Assembly: GCA_041391925.1 (NCBI GenBank)
Contig: JAWKNA010000005.1
Location: 62,001 to 126,000, forward strand
DNA from: JBPOFM01 sp041391925
Lineage (GTDB): Bacteria; Bacteroidota; Bacteroidia; Flavobacteriales; Flavobacteriaceae
DNA length: 64,000 nucleotides
Direction: 5' to 3'
Shown piece by piece: positions 34,982 through 43,428 of this stretch. Positions within the stretch are counted from its first letter, which is position 1. Each line of letters begins with the position of its first letter. Position numbers and translations under genes: made by a program. The notes below the pieces were generated by a model. It saw only the letters and a program-made list of their open reading frames with translations, was not told the DNA's origin and did no database searches.

Positions 34982-35257
34982 ATGGCAACACAAGTGCTTA
35001 CCACAGACGACCTTTATGAATTCAAAATCCAACTTTTTGAAGAGCTCAAAAAATTAATGGACAACAAGCCACAATCTGGTAAAAAAAAGTATCTCAAATC
35101 TTCAGAGGTAATGGAAATGTTGCAAGTGAGTCCAGGCACACTACAAAATTTACGTATTAATGGAACCTTGCCATATTCCAAAATTGGTGGGATTATTTTC
35201 TACGATGCGGAAGAAATCAATCTCATTATGAAAGAAAATCGCATTGATAACCGATAG
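34982..35257 (+). CDS. Excisionase-like helix-turn-helix protein
   Basis: A 91-aa protein of the MerR-like/excisionase HTH_17 type, with YLKSSEVMEMLQVSPGTLQNLR and GTLPYSKIGGIIFYDAEEI (residues about 37-80). Such proteins act with RteC-type systems and tyrosine integrases as recombination directionality factors in Bacteroidota elements. Its distance from int (about 26 kb) is usual for that group. Confidence 0.85.
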   Translation: MATQVLTTDDLYEFKIQLFEELKKLMDNKPQSGKKKYLKSSEVMEMLQVSPGTLQNLRINGTLPYSKIGGIIFYDAEEINLIMKENRIDNR

Positions 35258-35293
35258 TTCTGTCAGTCTTGAAATCTCATTAACTGAATATTG

Positions 35294-35962
35294 ATGCCAG
35301 AGGTAAACTACATCAGCCATCTTAATAATTTCTTTCTGAAATTATCAAAAGATGCAAGATTAAATACAACACATGTCAGTATGTATATGGCATTGTTTAA
35401 TTTTTGGAATCAAGCACGTTTTTCATCAGAGTTTTTTATCAATAGAAATGAGGTAATGACGCTTTCCCGAATAGGTTCGAAAGGTACGTATCACAAATGC
35501 ATCAAGGATTTAAGCGATTGGAAATACATAATTTATATGCCTTCAAAAAATCCAAATATCGGGAGCAAAATAAAGATGTACAATTTTTGTACAAGTAGCG
35601 AACAAGCAACGAACCAACAGCGACCCGAAATCGGTACAAGTGATGTACAAGTATTGGGTCCTTATATAAACAATACCAAACAGGAAAAACAATCAAACGT
35701 TTTTAAACCGCAAAATAAAAAAGAGGTCAGTATTTTTTTTGAAGAAAACAAATGGCCAGCTGCACAGTCCGAAAAGTTTTTCAGCCACTACGAATCGGTA
35801 GGTTGGAAAAAAGGAAAATCCAAAATAGAGAATTGGCAAGCTGCTGCAGAAGGATGGATGATTCATTTTCGTGAAAACGAAGAAAACAATGTAAGCGCAC
35901 AAGTACAGAATAAGGACAACCTGCATACGAATAAAAACAAAAATTATAATCAACCATTGTGA
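35294..35962 (+). CDS. Replication-type protein of mobile element (putative winged helix)
   Basis: A 222-aa protein without a sure family. The first 100 residues look like a winged-helix domain of Bacteroidota element replication/transcription proteins (MYMALFNFWNQARF, RNEVMTLSRIGSKGTYHKC). The C-terminal part (FFEENKWPAAQSEKFFSHYESVGWKKG) resembles DnaD-like or Rep-accessory tails. The ATG at 35294 was chosen over a TTG at 35291. Its stop overlaps the start of the ATPase gene by one base (TGATG), indicating a functional pair. Confidence 0.65.
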   Translation: MPEVNYISHLNNFFLKLSKDARLNTTHVSMYMALFNFWNQARFSSEFFINRNEVMTLSRIGSKGTYHKCIKDLSDWKYIIYMPSKNPNIGSKIKMYNFCTSSEQATNQQRPEIGTSDVQVLGPYINNTKQEKQSNVFKPQNKKEVSIFFEENKWPAAQSEKFFSHYESVGWKKGKSKIENWQAAAEGWMIHFRENEENNVSAQVQNKDNLHTNKNKNYNQPL

Positions 35963-36645
35963 TGAAACCAATAAAAACCACATTCAATCCAAATCAACCT
36001 CAAATTATTATTGAAGGTGCAGTGCAATATGAATTGGGAACATTCGATGGCACAACAATAAACTATGATTTTCAAAAAATTCTTATCTATCTTAATGCGA
36101 AAGGCAAATTGTTATTCGGAAAAAATTTCAAGATTTATGAAGAAGATGAGGTCATTTTGTACAAGTTGTGTATTTACTTTATTCGTGATTTCGATGCGTG
36201 CCAGAAAATGGATATCGACCTCAATAAAGGCATTTTATTATCAGGTCCTGTAGGTTGCGGAAAAACAAGTCTTATGAAACTATTGCGTCATATCGTGCCA
36301 CATCAAAAATCATATGAAGTAATTCCCGCAAGAAATATCACATTTTCATTTAACAATCTTGGTTATAAGACCATAGAAGAATATGGCAATAGTAGTTTTT
36401 ATTGTTTTGACGATTTAGGTGTCGAAACAACCGGAAGACATTTTGGTAGAGATTGTAATGTCATGGGCGAAATTCTTCTATCGCGTTATGACCTATTTCT
36501 GAAAAATAAAACACATACGCACGCCACTACAAATCTAAATGCTGAAGAACTTGGCGAACGCTATGGCGAACGTGTGCGGTCAAGAATGCGAGAGATGCTG
36601 AATGTGATTGCTTTTGATTCTAATAGTATTGATAAGAGGAAATAA
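35962..36645 (+). CDS. DnaC/IstB-like ATPase
   Basis: A 227-aa P-loop ATPase with Walker A GPVGCGKTS (about residue 92), Walker B YCFDDLGVE (about residue 148) and a sensor-like arginine-rich end (YGERVRSRMREM). It resembles helicase loaders of the DnaC family carried by integrative elements. It is coupled to the preceding gene. A role in element replication after excision is inferred. Confidence 0.82.
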   Translation: MKPIKTTFNPNQPQIIIEGAVQYELGTFDGTTINYDFQKILIYLNAKGKLLFGKNFKIYEEDEVILYKLCIYFIRDFDACQKMDIDLNKGILLSGPVGCGKTSLMKLLRHIVPHQKSYEVIPARNITFSFNNLGYKTIEEYGNSSFYCFDDLGVETTGRHFGRDCNVMGEILLSRYDLFLKNKTHTHATTNLNAEELGERYGERVRSRMREMLNVIAFDSNSIDKRK

Positions 36646-36679
36646 CATTGGGAATCTTCAAATTATAAAACTATTTTCT

Positions 36680-36738
36680 TATATTTGTTCACTAAAAAGT
36701 CATGTTCACGAATAATGAACAAGTGAAAATAATGAACA
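36680..36738 (+). promoter_or_regulatory. Promoter and four-half-site operator of the AbiE pair
   Basis: The -7 box TATATTTG (36680-36687) is followed by two TGTTCA sites (36686, 36703) and two inverted TGAACA sites (36716, 36733). Within each pair the sites are 17 bp apart, so the whole is symmetric about 36712. AbiEi proteins are known to autoregulate by binding inverted repeats at their promoter. Confidence 0.7.
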
Positions 36739-36753
36739 ATTAGCGATATTAAT

Positions 36754-37746
36754 ATGAACGAAGTTGATATTTTAAATAAAGCATTACATAATCTGCAAAA
36801 AGAAATTCCATTGACATGGGACTGGGAACCTATGCAAAATAATAGGGCGGAGGTAGACGGTCAGTTGGTAATAGAAATGAGGAATAAACGAATTCAAATG
36901 TTTGTTGAAGTAAAAAAAGATGTCAAAAACCATCAACTCTTTAATATTTTAACTTATCATAATAAATTCAATGATTTTTTGTTGATAGCTGAAAAATTAT
37001 ATCCAAAAGTAAAGAAAGAACTTCGAGAAAATCATGTAAATTACATGGAGGCCAACGGTAATGTCTACATTGAAAATCAAAATGTTTTTCTTTATATAGA
37101 TACAAACAAAACAATTAAAGTTCCAAAAGAGAAAGGGAATCGAGCATTTACAAAAACAGGCTTAAAGGTCGTATTCCAATTTCTTTTAGATACTCACTTA
37201 ATAAATCAAACGCAAAGGGATATAGCAGAGAAAACGAATGTAGCTTTGGGAAATATTCCTTTAATCATCAATGGTCTGTTAGAAAACAATTTCATTTTAA
37301 AATTGAACAAGGACGAATACGTAATTAATAATTATGAAGAATTGCTGAATAAATGGATTACAGAATTTCAACAAACATTAAAACCAACTATTTTTAAGCA
37401 ACGCTTTAGGTTTCAAAACAATCAGGATTGGAGGCACATCCAACTCAATATCAAACAAACTGTTTGGGGTGGCGAGCCAGCTGGCGATATTATAACAAAT
37501 CATTTACGTCCTGAAAAGTTCATTCTTTATACCAAAGAAACAACACGAGAATTAATGATGAAATACAGATTATTGCCAGATGATGACGGAGAGATTTGGG
37601 TCTATGACATGTTTTGGAATCAAAATATTAATAATAATACAGCCCCAAAAGAACTGGTTTATGCGGATTTAATAATTAATGGTGATAAAAGAAGCAGGGA
37701 AACAGCTAAAATGATTTTTGATGAATACATCCAACCAAACATATAA
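36754..37746 (+). CDS. AbiEi-family antitoxin/autorepressor
   Basis: A 330-aa protein. The N-terminal part (residues about 1-110) has a nuclease-fold-like stretch with RIQMFVEVKKDV. A winged-helix region follows (about 120-190: TQRDIAEKTNVALGNIPLIINGLLENNFI). The C-terminal domain has WGGEPAGDIITNHLRPEKFILYT, characteristic of the AbiEi C-terminal domain. It is the antitoxin of a type IV toxin-antitoxin and abortive-infection system. It overlaps the toxin gene by 26 bases. Confidence 0.85.
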   Translation: MNEVDILNKALHNLQKEIPLTWDWEPMQNNRAEVDGQLVIEMRNKRIQMFVEVKKDVKNHQLFNILTYHNKFNDFLLIAEKLYPKVKKELRENHVNYMEANGNVYIENQNVFLYIDTNKTIKVPKEKGNRAFTKTGLKVVFQFLLDTHLINQTQRDIAEKTNVALGNIPLIINGLLENNFILKLNKDEYVINNYEELLNKWITEFQQTLKPTIFKQRFRFQNNQDWRHIQLNIKQTVWGGEPAGDIITNHLRPEKFILYTKETTRELMMKYRLLPDDDGEIWVYDMFWNQNINNNTAPKELVYADLIINGDKRSRETAKMIFDEYIQPNI

Positions 37747-38557
37747 ACAACTGGCAATCCCATACTTCAGAGAGGTCTTTGAATGTATTGACGAAGTAAT
37801 GATAAAATTAAATGTTCCTTATTACTTAATTGGGGCAAGTGCAATAGCATTAGAATTATTAAAGAAAGGCATCAAACCAAGCAGAGGTACAAAAGATATT
37901 GATTTTGCCATTATGATTTCATCTATACAGGAGTTTGAAACCATCGTAGATGAGTTAACCAAATATGGGTTTAATAAGGTTGAAGCACCTTGGACTTTAT
38001 ATCATGAAAAGTTTAATGTGGTCATAGATTTACTTCCATTTGGTCAAATAGAAGAAAACTTCACCATTAATTTCAACGAACGATATACTGACTTGCATGT
38101 TTTGGGGTTCAGTGAAGTATTGAAAAATGCAGAGACTGTACTTATAGAAGAGAAGTCTTTACAGGTTCCATCTTTGCCCGGAATGATAGTTTTAAAACTG
38201 ATTGCTTGGAGTGACAGACCAGAAGAAAGAGATACAGATTTGCAAGACATTTTAAGAATCATAGAACATTATTTCGATTTAAATTTTGATGAAATAGTAG
38301 AATATCATAACGACACATTTCCAGACGGAGACGATTTTGACCAACTCAAAATCGCATCAAGGGTTCTTGGTCGAAAAGCAAGTCAGTTTTTAAATGTTTC
38401 CGAGGCTATAAGTAAAAGAATTTTAAAAACCCTTAATAACAATATTGATGATTCAAAAACTTCTGCCATTGCAAAACAATGGGCGAGCAAGAAAGATTGG
38501 GAATTAGAATATGCCGTTGAAATTTTGGAGGAATTTAAATTAGGTTTGACAGAATAA
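37721..38557 (+). CDS. AbiEii-like nucleotidyltransferase toxin
   Basis: A 278-aa nucleotidyltransferase. The motif LIGASAIALEL...SRGTKDIDFAI (residues about 33-63) carries the Asp pair of the NTase fold, and VIDLLPFG near residue 100 supplies the third acidic residue. The region LPGMIVLKLIAWSDRPEERDTDLQD matches AbiEii/DUF6036-type toxins. In known systems this enzyme modifies tRNA or uses GTP to stop growth on phage infection. The ATG at 37721 lies within the end of the AbiEi gene. Confidence 0.83.
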   Translation: MNTSNQTYKQLAIPYFREVFECIDEVMIKLNVPYYLIGASAIALELLKKGIKPSRGTKDIDFAIMISSIQEFETIVDELTKYGFNKVEAPWTLYHEKFNVVIDLLPFGQIEENFTINFNERYTDLHVLGFSEVLKNAETVLIEEKSLQVPSLPGMIVLKLIAWSDRPEERDTDLQDILRIIEHYFDLNFDEIVEYHNDTFPDGDDFDQLKIASRVLGRKASQFLNVSEAISKRILKTLNNNIDDSKTSAIAKQWASKKDWELEYAVEILEEFKLGLTE

Positions 38558-38805
38558 TAGTAGATTGAATATTTACGGTGACGTTAAGAACCCCATTTTC
38601 TTTATCAACTAGGTAGATAATTGTTTATATTTTTTGTAAATCACATATTTGCACATAAAAATCAAATCTACTGTTCCATAAGTGGGCAAAAGACGGTTAG
38701 AAAGAGAATTAATAAATGACGTTGTATCTCAATTAATAGGTTTTAAATTTGAATTATAAATCAGAAAATGAAATAGAATATCTTCAATAATCTATACCTT
38801 TCATC

Positions 38806-40812
38806 ATGAAAAAACATACAGCTAAAATAACTTCAAAGAGTATAGAGCAAAGTGGTCTTCCAACTGATTACAAGAAGGCCATTGCAGAGTATATTTGGAA
38901 TAGCTTTGATGCAAACGCTTCTCAAGTTAAAATAAATTTCGACACAAATGAGGTGGGCTATATTAATAGTTTAACAGTAATTGATAATGGTCGAGGGATT
39001 GATATAAGTTCTTTGGACGATACCTTTGGAAATTTTTTGGATTCACAAAAAGAACAATCCTTTTCTGCTACTGGTTTTGTGAAAGGAAAAAAAGGTAAGG
39101 GTCGTTATTCTTTCACTAATTTTTGTCAGAAAGCAAGTTGGAACACAACCTTTAATAATAACAATAACTTTTTAAACTATACCATAATTATAGAAAAGTC
39201 AGATAGCGTAAATTTTTCTGTATCTGATGAGAAAACTATAAAAAAAGCATACCAGACTGGTACAAAAGTTTCTTTTGAAGAATTTTTTAATCTTACTGGA
39301 GATTTATTAGAATCGGATGATTTTAATCAATTTCTTGCTCAAGAATTTGGTTGGTTTTTATTCTTAAATAAGGATAAAAAGTATAAGCTATTAGTAAATG
39401 ACAATGAAATTGACTACAACTCTATTATTGCAGATACAGATAGTTTTGATTTGGAAATTGGAAAGGAAGATTTTAAGATTACCTATATAAGATGGTCAAA
39501 AAAAATTGGAGATAAGTACTTTTATTATTTCCTAAATTCAAATAAGCTTGAAGTAGACAGAAGACATACATCATTTAACAACAAAGCAATAGAATTTCAC
39601 CATTCATTATATGTTGAATCTAAATACTTTGATGATTTTCAAGAAACCAAGGATGACGTTCCAACTTTAGGCTTTTTCCAAAACCAAACAGACGATACTT
39701 TCAAAGCGCTAATTAGCCATTTAAATTTGTTTCTTAATGAAAAGGAAAAACTTTTTATAAAAGATAATAAGGCAGACGAATTAATTAGACGATATAATAA
39801 GGAAGGTATTTTTCCTAAATTTAAATCGAATGCTTATGAAAATTTAAGGAAACAAGATTTAGAGAATGTGGTGAAAGAAATCTATTGTATAGAACCAAAA
39901 ATTTTTCTTAAACTAAATACGACTCAAAGTAAAACATTAGTTGGGTTTTTGAATTTACTATTGGATTCTGATGAGCGAGAAAATATTCTTGTGATTTTAG
40001 AAAGTATTACAAAGTTGAATGATGAAGAAAGAGAAGAGCTAGCAAACACGCTTAAAAACACAGAACTTCAACACATTGTTTCTTTGGTTAGATTTTTGGA
40101 AAACAGGTTTAAGGTAATTAGCACTTTAAAAATATTGGTATTTGACCTTCAGAAGTACACTAATGAGAGGGAACATATTCAAAAAATCATTGAATCTAAT
40201 TACTGGTTATTTGGGGAACAATATCATTTGGTTTCTGCCGATGAAAACTTTGAAGCTTTATTAAATAATTATCTCCAGTTCGTTGAAAATGAGGGGAAAA
40301 AACCATCAATTAATTTCTTAAACAAAAAAAATAAATTAAAAAGGCCAGATATATTCATATGTCAACAACATTTTTACACTGACCAAGCTACAGATATTGA
40401 TGTAGTTGAAGAAAATATTATTGTTGAATTGAAAAGACCTTCAGTAACAATTGGGATGGACCAATTTAGACAAATAGAAAATTATATGAGGTTTATAGTT
40501 GATGAAGAACAATTTAATAGTCAGCATCGTAAATGGAAATTTTTATTAGTAGGTGTAAAAATTGATGATTATATAAAGGATTTATATGAAAATCAAAAAG
40601 ATAAAGGAAAGAAATTTTTAATTCAAGCCATAAGGAATTATGAAATATACGCTATGACTTGGGATGATATTTTTACTGACTATCGCCTAAAGAATAAGCA
40701 TATGGTTGAAAAATTGAAATTTAAAAACACAGTACTCGACGAATTGAAAGCATTAGGCGTTTCTCTTGATAAAGAGGCATCAGATTTGCTATCGATTAAC
40801 CTCTCGAAATAA
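38806..40812 (+). CDS. GHKL ATPase fused to a Shedu-like PD-(D/E)XK nuclease
   Basis: A 668-aa cytosolic protein. The N-terminal GHKL ATPase shows the N box EYIWNSFDANA (Asn 32), DNGRGID (residues 60-66) and GKGRYSFTNF (about 98-108). A helical middle follows (about 300-450). The C-terminus, from IIESNYWLFGEQYHL, resembles DUF4263/Shedu: RPDIFI (Asp near 514), IIVELKRP (Glu near 541, Lys near 543) and a following Gln helix (DQFRQIENY). This is an active-looking nuclease site. An ATP-gated defence nuclease is inferred. It is visibly more AT-rich than the metal genes. In the 248-base upstream gap only a 25-codon GTG-started frame (38682-38759) was seen. Confidence 0.82.
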   Translation: MKKHTAKITSKSIEQSGLPTDYKKAIAEYIWNSFDANASQVKINFDTNEVGYINSLTVIDNGRGIDISSLDDTFGNFLDSQKEQSFSATGFVKGKKGKGRYSFTNFCQKASWNTTFNNNNNFLNYTIIIEKSDSVNFSVSDEKTIKKAYQTGTKVSFEEFFNLTGDLLESDDFNQFLAQEFGWFLFLNKDKKYKLLVNDNEIDYNSIIADTDSFDLEIGKEDFKITYIRWSKKIGDKYFYYFLNSNKLEVDRRHTSFNNKAIEFHHSLYVESKYFDDFQETKDDVPTLGFFQNQTDDTFKALISHLNLFLNEKEKLFIKDNKADELIRRYNKEGIFPKFKSNAYENLRKQDLENVVKEIYCIEPKIFLKLNTTQSKTLVGFLNLLLDSDERENILVILESITKLNDEEREELANTLKNTELQHIVSLVRFLENRFKVISTLKILVFDLQKYTNEREHIQKIIESNYWLFGEQYHLVSADENFEALLNNYLQFVENEGKKPSINFLNKKNKLKRPDIFICQQHFYTDQATDIDVVEENIIVELKRPSVTIGMDQFRQIENYMRFIVDEEQFNSQHRKWKFLLVGVKIDDYIKDLYENQKDKGKKFLIQAIRNYEIYAMTWDDIFTDYRLKNKHMVEKLKFKNTVLDELKALGVSLDKEASDLLSINLSK

Positions 40813-41319
40813 TGCAGTCATAACCAGGTTTCTTAAATGAGTAACAAAGTCCCTACTTTCGGCACTTACTCGTTCATTCGTTCCGTGCCTCCACTCCTTC
40901 ATTCCCAAGAGCCTACCGTTCCGCGCAGTACAGGCAGTAATTACATTCATGCTAATAACTTTGAAACACATTCAGAACATTGTAATTTCTGCCAGTACCT
41001 TTTGCCTTTGCCCTCAAATCTAAACAAAATTAAATCCGTCTTCGCGAGAATCTATATTACAAAACTTGAACATTCGAGAAGGCAGGTAATAAGGTGTTCG
41101 TCAGTCGTTCCATTTTGTTCCATAAAACATATCTGCAAGCCACTTTTCAGTTCTAATTGTCATTGCGCACGAAATCACGCAATCTTACATTTTACAATAT
41201 TTTATAATCCAATTGGCTTGCATATACCATAAATAGAACCACTGCGGCGACACGTCCTCGTTGGCACTATTTATTTGTTTTATTACACACATTCTCTCCT
41301 TCCTCACCCGCAGCTACTC

Positions 41320-41396
41320 TTGTACCCCTACCTGCGAAAAGCAGGTATCCCCAATATGGAGCCTGCAAAAGCAGGCGACATATTAATGGGGTACAA
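41320..41396. repeat. Cloverleaf-like nested inverted repeat
   Basis: A perfect 9-bp outer inverted repeat, TTGTACCCC (41320-41328) and GGGGTACAA (41388-41396), encloses two hairpins: ACCTGC-GAAAA-GCAGGT (41330-41346) and GCCTGC-AAAA-GCAGGC (41361-41376). The inner hairpins look like the CCTGC-type REP palindromes of Flavobacteria. The three-stem arrangement could be extruded as single-stranded DNA or folded as RNA. Confidence 0.65.
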
Positions 41397-41971
41397 CCGC
41401 TGCTTCACTTTATGCGAGCCTGCGGGTCGCTTCGGGCAAAACCCACATCAATTTTAGCCCGTTTGAATGTTTTGGATTTTAAACAAAGTTCAGAGCTTGA
41501 TTACAATTTCGATAGTTTTAAGATGTGGGTCTACGGGTGTCACATTTTTTGAACCTCCCAAGCTTGCAAATAAGATAGCTTTAACCTCGCGAAAGCGGGA
41601 ACCTCCTTTTCCTTAAAATCACTTTTGCTATATACATATTTTTGCATTCAAAAGCTATCCTATTTTGCAAAGTGTACACAAGAGCAACTCATTCAGTCAG
41701 CAAATTCCATCCAACGCTTAACCGTTTTTACATTCCGGGACTGCCTTTATTCAGTATTGAATATGTAATTACCTCAAAACCCTTTGTTTCCGCTCAACCA
41801 CTTGTCATATCAAGCAAGGCAATCCCACAATGAAAACGATTCCCCAACCTTCCATTACTTCCTTCATTCCTTGCACTTGCCCAAACTTGGACATTTTGAA
41901 CTCCCCATGATATTCCACCTAACTTGAAAATGAAAATCAAAAAATGCGCCACCCTTGCCGTAAACGGTTGC

Positions 41972-42017
41972 TGTGGTACGCCCTTTTGCAGAAAAATGCA
42001 ACGGGCTATTTACCACA
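41972..42017. repeat. 46-bp interrupted palindrome (oriT or regulator candidate)
   Basis: TGTGGTA (41972-41978) pairs with TACCACA (42011-42017), GCCC (41980-41983) with GGGC (42003-42006) and TTGCA (41986-41990) with TGCAA (41997-42001). The three nested arms form one long imperfect hairpin with loop GAAAAA. It lies in DNA without genes at the edge of the defence block. Confidence 0.6.
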
Positions 42018-42360
42018 CCACCCTCGCTCAACTCGCAGGCGGCTCGCGCCTTTTAGATTACCTGCTAAATCGAAATTTTGAAGATTACTTATAGAATACA
42101 AATTCGCTTAATCCGATAATCAATAGAAAATAAAAACTCAAACATAAAGCAAAGGTACAGGCCTGCGGATGCGAGAGCTGCAAGGGTGCGCTTCGCCTGT
42201 TGAAAAAAATCTCCACCCTGACTTTTTTCTGGTATTTTGGCTTTTGCAATTTTAGAATCTGCGTAATGCCACTGAACATTGGCTACTATAAAACCGGGTA
42301 GTATTTTTTCCACAGCCCCTGCATCAATCGCACCGTCCTGTGAAACAAGGGCATTATGTT

Positions 42361-42535
42361 TAAGTTATTATTTAGAGCTCGTTTAGGTAGCAGATGGTTA
42401 CTGGCGGGCATACGTACATCGGGCAGTCCATTCCATGTAGGTGTTCATTACGTTGGCTTTAGAGAGTATACGTTGCGTATCTTCTGGTTAGAGTGCTGTC
42501 TTTCAGAGCTTCCTTTTTAGGGAGCTCTTTTTTTA
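42361..42535 (+). ncRNA. Candidate small RNA ending in a strong terminator
   Basis: No coding frame is evident here, yet the stretch ends in a strong plus-strand terminator: AGAGCTTCC (42505-42513) pairs with GGGAGCTCT (42520-42528), followed by seven or more T. Something on this strand is therefore transcribed. A short ATACG/CGTAT hairpin lies upstream. No promoter box was identified, so the 5' end is arbitrary. Confidence 0.3.
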
Positions 42536-42561
42536 ATCGCTTCCGAAAAAATATTGAAACG

Positions 42562-42588
42562 AAAAAGCCCAGGAAATGTCTGGGCTTT
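42562..42588 (-). terminator. Terminator of the four-gene cassette
   Basis: AAAGCCCAG (42564-42572) and CTGGGCTTT (42580-42588) pair around a 7-base loop. On the minus strand it is followed by TTTTTCG and overlaps the stop codon of the 64-aa gene. Confidence 0.85.
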
Positions 42589-42781
42589 ACTTGCTATCAA
42601 TCTCACGTTTGAAAAGTTTTTTCGCTAAAAACTTTAAAAGCATCGAGGCTACAAAACTGGCAAACGCTCCAGTAAAGGCCATAATCACCGTGACAATGAG
42701 GTCATCAGGTCGAATATTGGGGACAATTGCAAAAAGGGTACCACCAGCGATACTCATTTTGTCATCAAAATTAAAGTGCAT
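42587..42781 (-). CDS. Small membrane protein, holin-like (64 aa)
   Basis: A 64-aa protein with an amphipathic N-terminus, one or two hydrophobic segments (about residues 10-24 and 28-50) and a strongly basic tail (KFLAKKLFKREIDSK). Size, helix and charged tail resemble phage holins, but no family match is claimed. It is the last gene of a tight minus-strand set and starts 5 bases after the 79-aa gene. Confidence 0.65.
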   Translation of the reverse strand: MHFNFDDKMSIAGGTLFAIVPNIRPDDLIVTVIMAFTGAFASFVASMLLKFLAKKLFKREIDSK

Positions 42782-42786
42782 AGTGA

Positions 42787-43026
42787 TTAGCCCTCCTCGT
42801 CACTATCTACCTTTTCAGCATCATCACCCTCAACGACTGCTTGACTGACAGCAGTGGCCACAGTGCCGGCAACAGTTAGATATGTTGCAACAGTCACAAC
42901 AATGGCAGGAAATGAAATTGGTGCAGCAATCACAGCACCTCCCACAGCCGCCAAGGCAATACCAATATTTCGTAATGTCTTAAAGAATTTAGGGGTCGGT
43001 TGTTTATAACGTTCTACAATGTTCAT
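42787..43026 (-). CDS. Small membrane protein (79 aa)
   Basis: A 79-aa protein with a basic start (MNIVERYKQPTPKFFKTLRN), two hydrophobic segments rich in Ala, Val and Gly (about 22-42 and 46-64) and an acidic tail. It overlaps the end of the DUF5675 gene by 23 bases, so translation is coupled. A membrane-permeabilising or anchor role is possible. No family is recognised. Confidence 0.65.
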   Translation of the reverse strand: MNIVERYKQPTPKFFKTLRNIGIALAAVGGAVIAAPISFPAIVVTVATYLTVAGTVATAVSQAVVEGDDAEKVDSDEEG

Positions 43027-43426
43027 GATTTACAGATTTAATGGTTAATAAAATAGTTTCTTTTCGGTCCTGGGCTTGGTGCACCAAGGACAATAATTTT
43101 TGCAATGCTGGTCTTGATTGCGTTCCCTTTCCAATGCCTGTTAAATTAAGGACAGGAGCAATACAGCCCTCTAATTCCTTCAATGCATCATTCGCAGGAT
43201 GGATGAGAATCAAGCTTCTTTTTTCTACACCCTTTAAAAGCAAATGATGGTTGTGCTTCGGGGAAAACCTCGGAACAATCTCATAAACACCTTCTGGAAT
43301 ACATGAAATGGAACGTTTGTTTTCTTTCCAAGGCAACTCAATCGTATGGCATAAAAAACTTTGAGAGCAAAAGAGAGTACCATTGGTACCCTCTTTAAAG
43401 TAAGCTCTCTCAAGCGTGAAATCCAT
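43004..43426 (-). CDS. DUF5675 family protein
   Basis: A 140-aa protein matching DUF5675 by memory, a family common in phages and Bacteroidota elements. The core has SISCIPEGVYEIVPRFS, LILIHPANDALKELEGCIAP (residues about 75-95). The His...GCxxP arrangement is reminiscent of L,D-transpeptidase active sites, but this is only a resemblance. There is no signal peptide, as for endolysins that need a holin. It starts 2 bases after the 251-aa gene. Confidence 0.78.
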   Translation of the reverse strand: MDFTLERAYFKEGTNGTLFCSQSFLCHTIELPWKENKRSISCIPEGVYEIVPRFSPKHNHHLLLKGVEKRSLILIHPANDALKELEGCIAPVLNLTGIGKGTQSRPALQKLLSLVHQAQDRKETILLTIKSVNHEHCRTL

Positions 43427-43428
43427 AA

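Larger units (their letters stand above)
40813..42586. other. Gene-poor structured region of the island
   Basis: 1.77 kb with no convincing coding sequence. Open frames are short, codon use is poor, and G+C looks higher than around it. A minus-strand GTG-started frame at 42089-42313 (74 codons) is the longest with some protein character. The region holds several inverted repeats (listed separately), repeated CCTGC/GCAGG hairpins and a strong plus-strand terminator at 42505. It may contain the transfer origin or remains of lost mobilization genes; this is inference. Confidence 0.6.

Noticed and set aside
40837..41833. Short plus-strand frames in the gene-poor region
   Set aside because: Cys/Pro/Ser-rich compositions with no signal, motif or ribosome-binding context; typical of frames across repeats.
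42089..42313. Minus-strand frame of 74 codons, and short peptides just upstream of it
   Set aside because: GTG start, no recognisable domain and surrounded by non-coding structure; mentioned in the region entry but not called as a gene.
40813..42586. CRISPR array or retron
   Set aside because: The repeats are not regularly spaced, no cas gene and no reverse transcriptase gene exist in the window.
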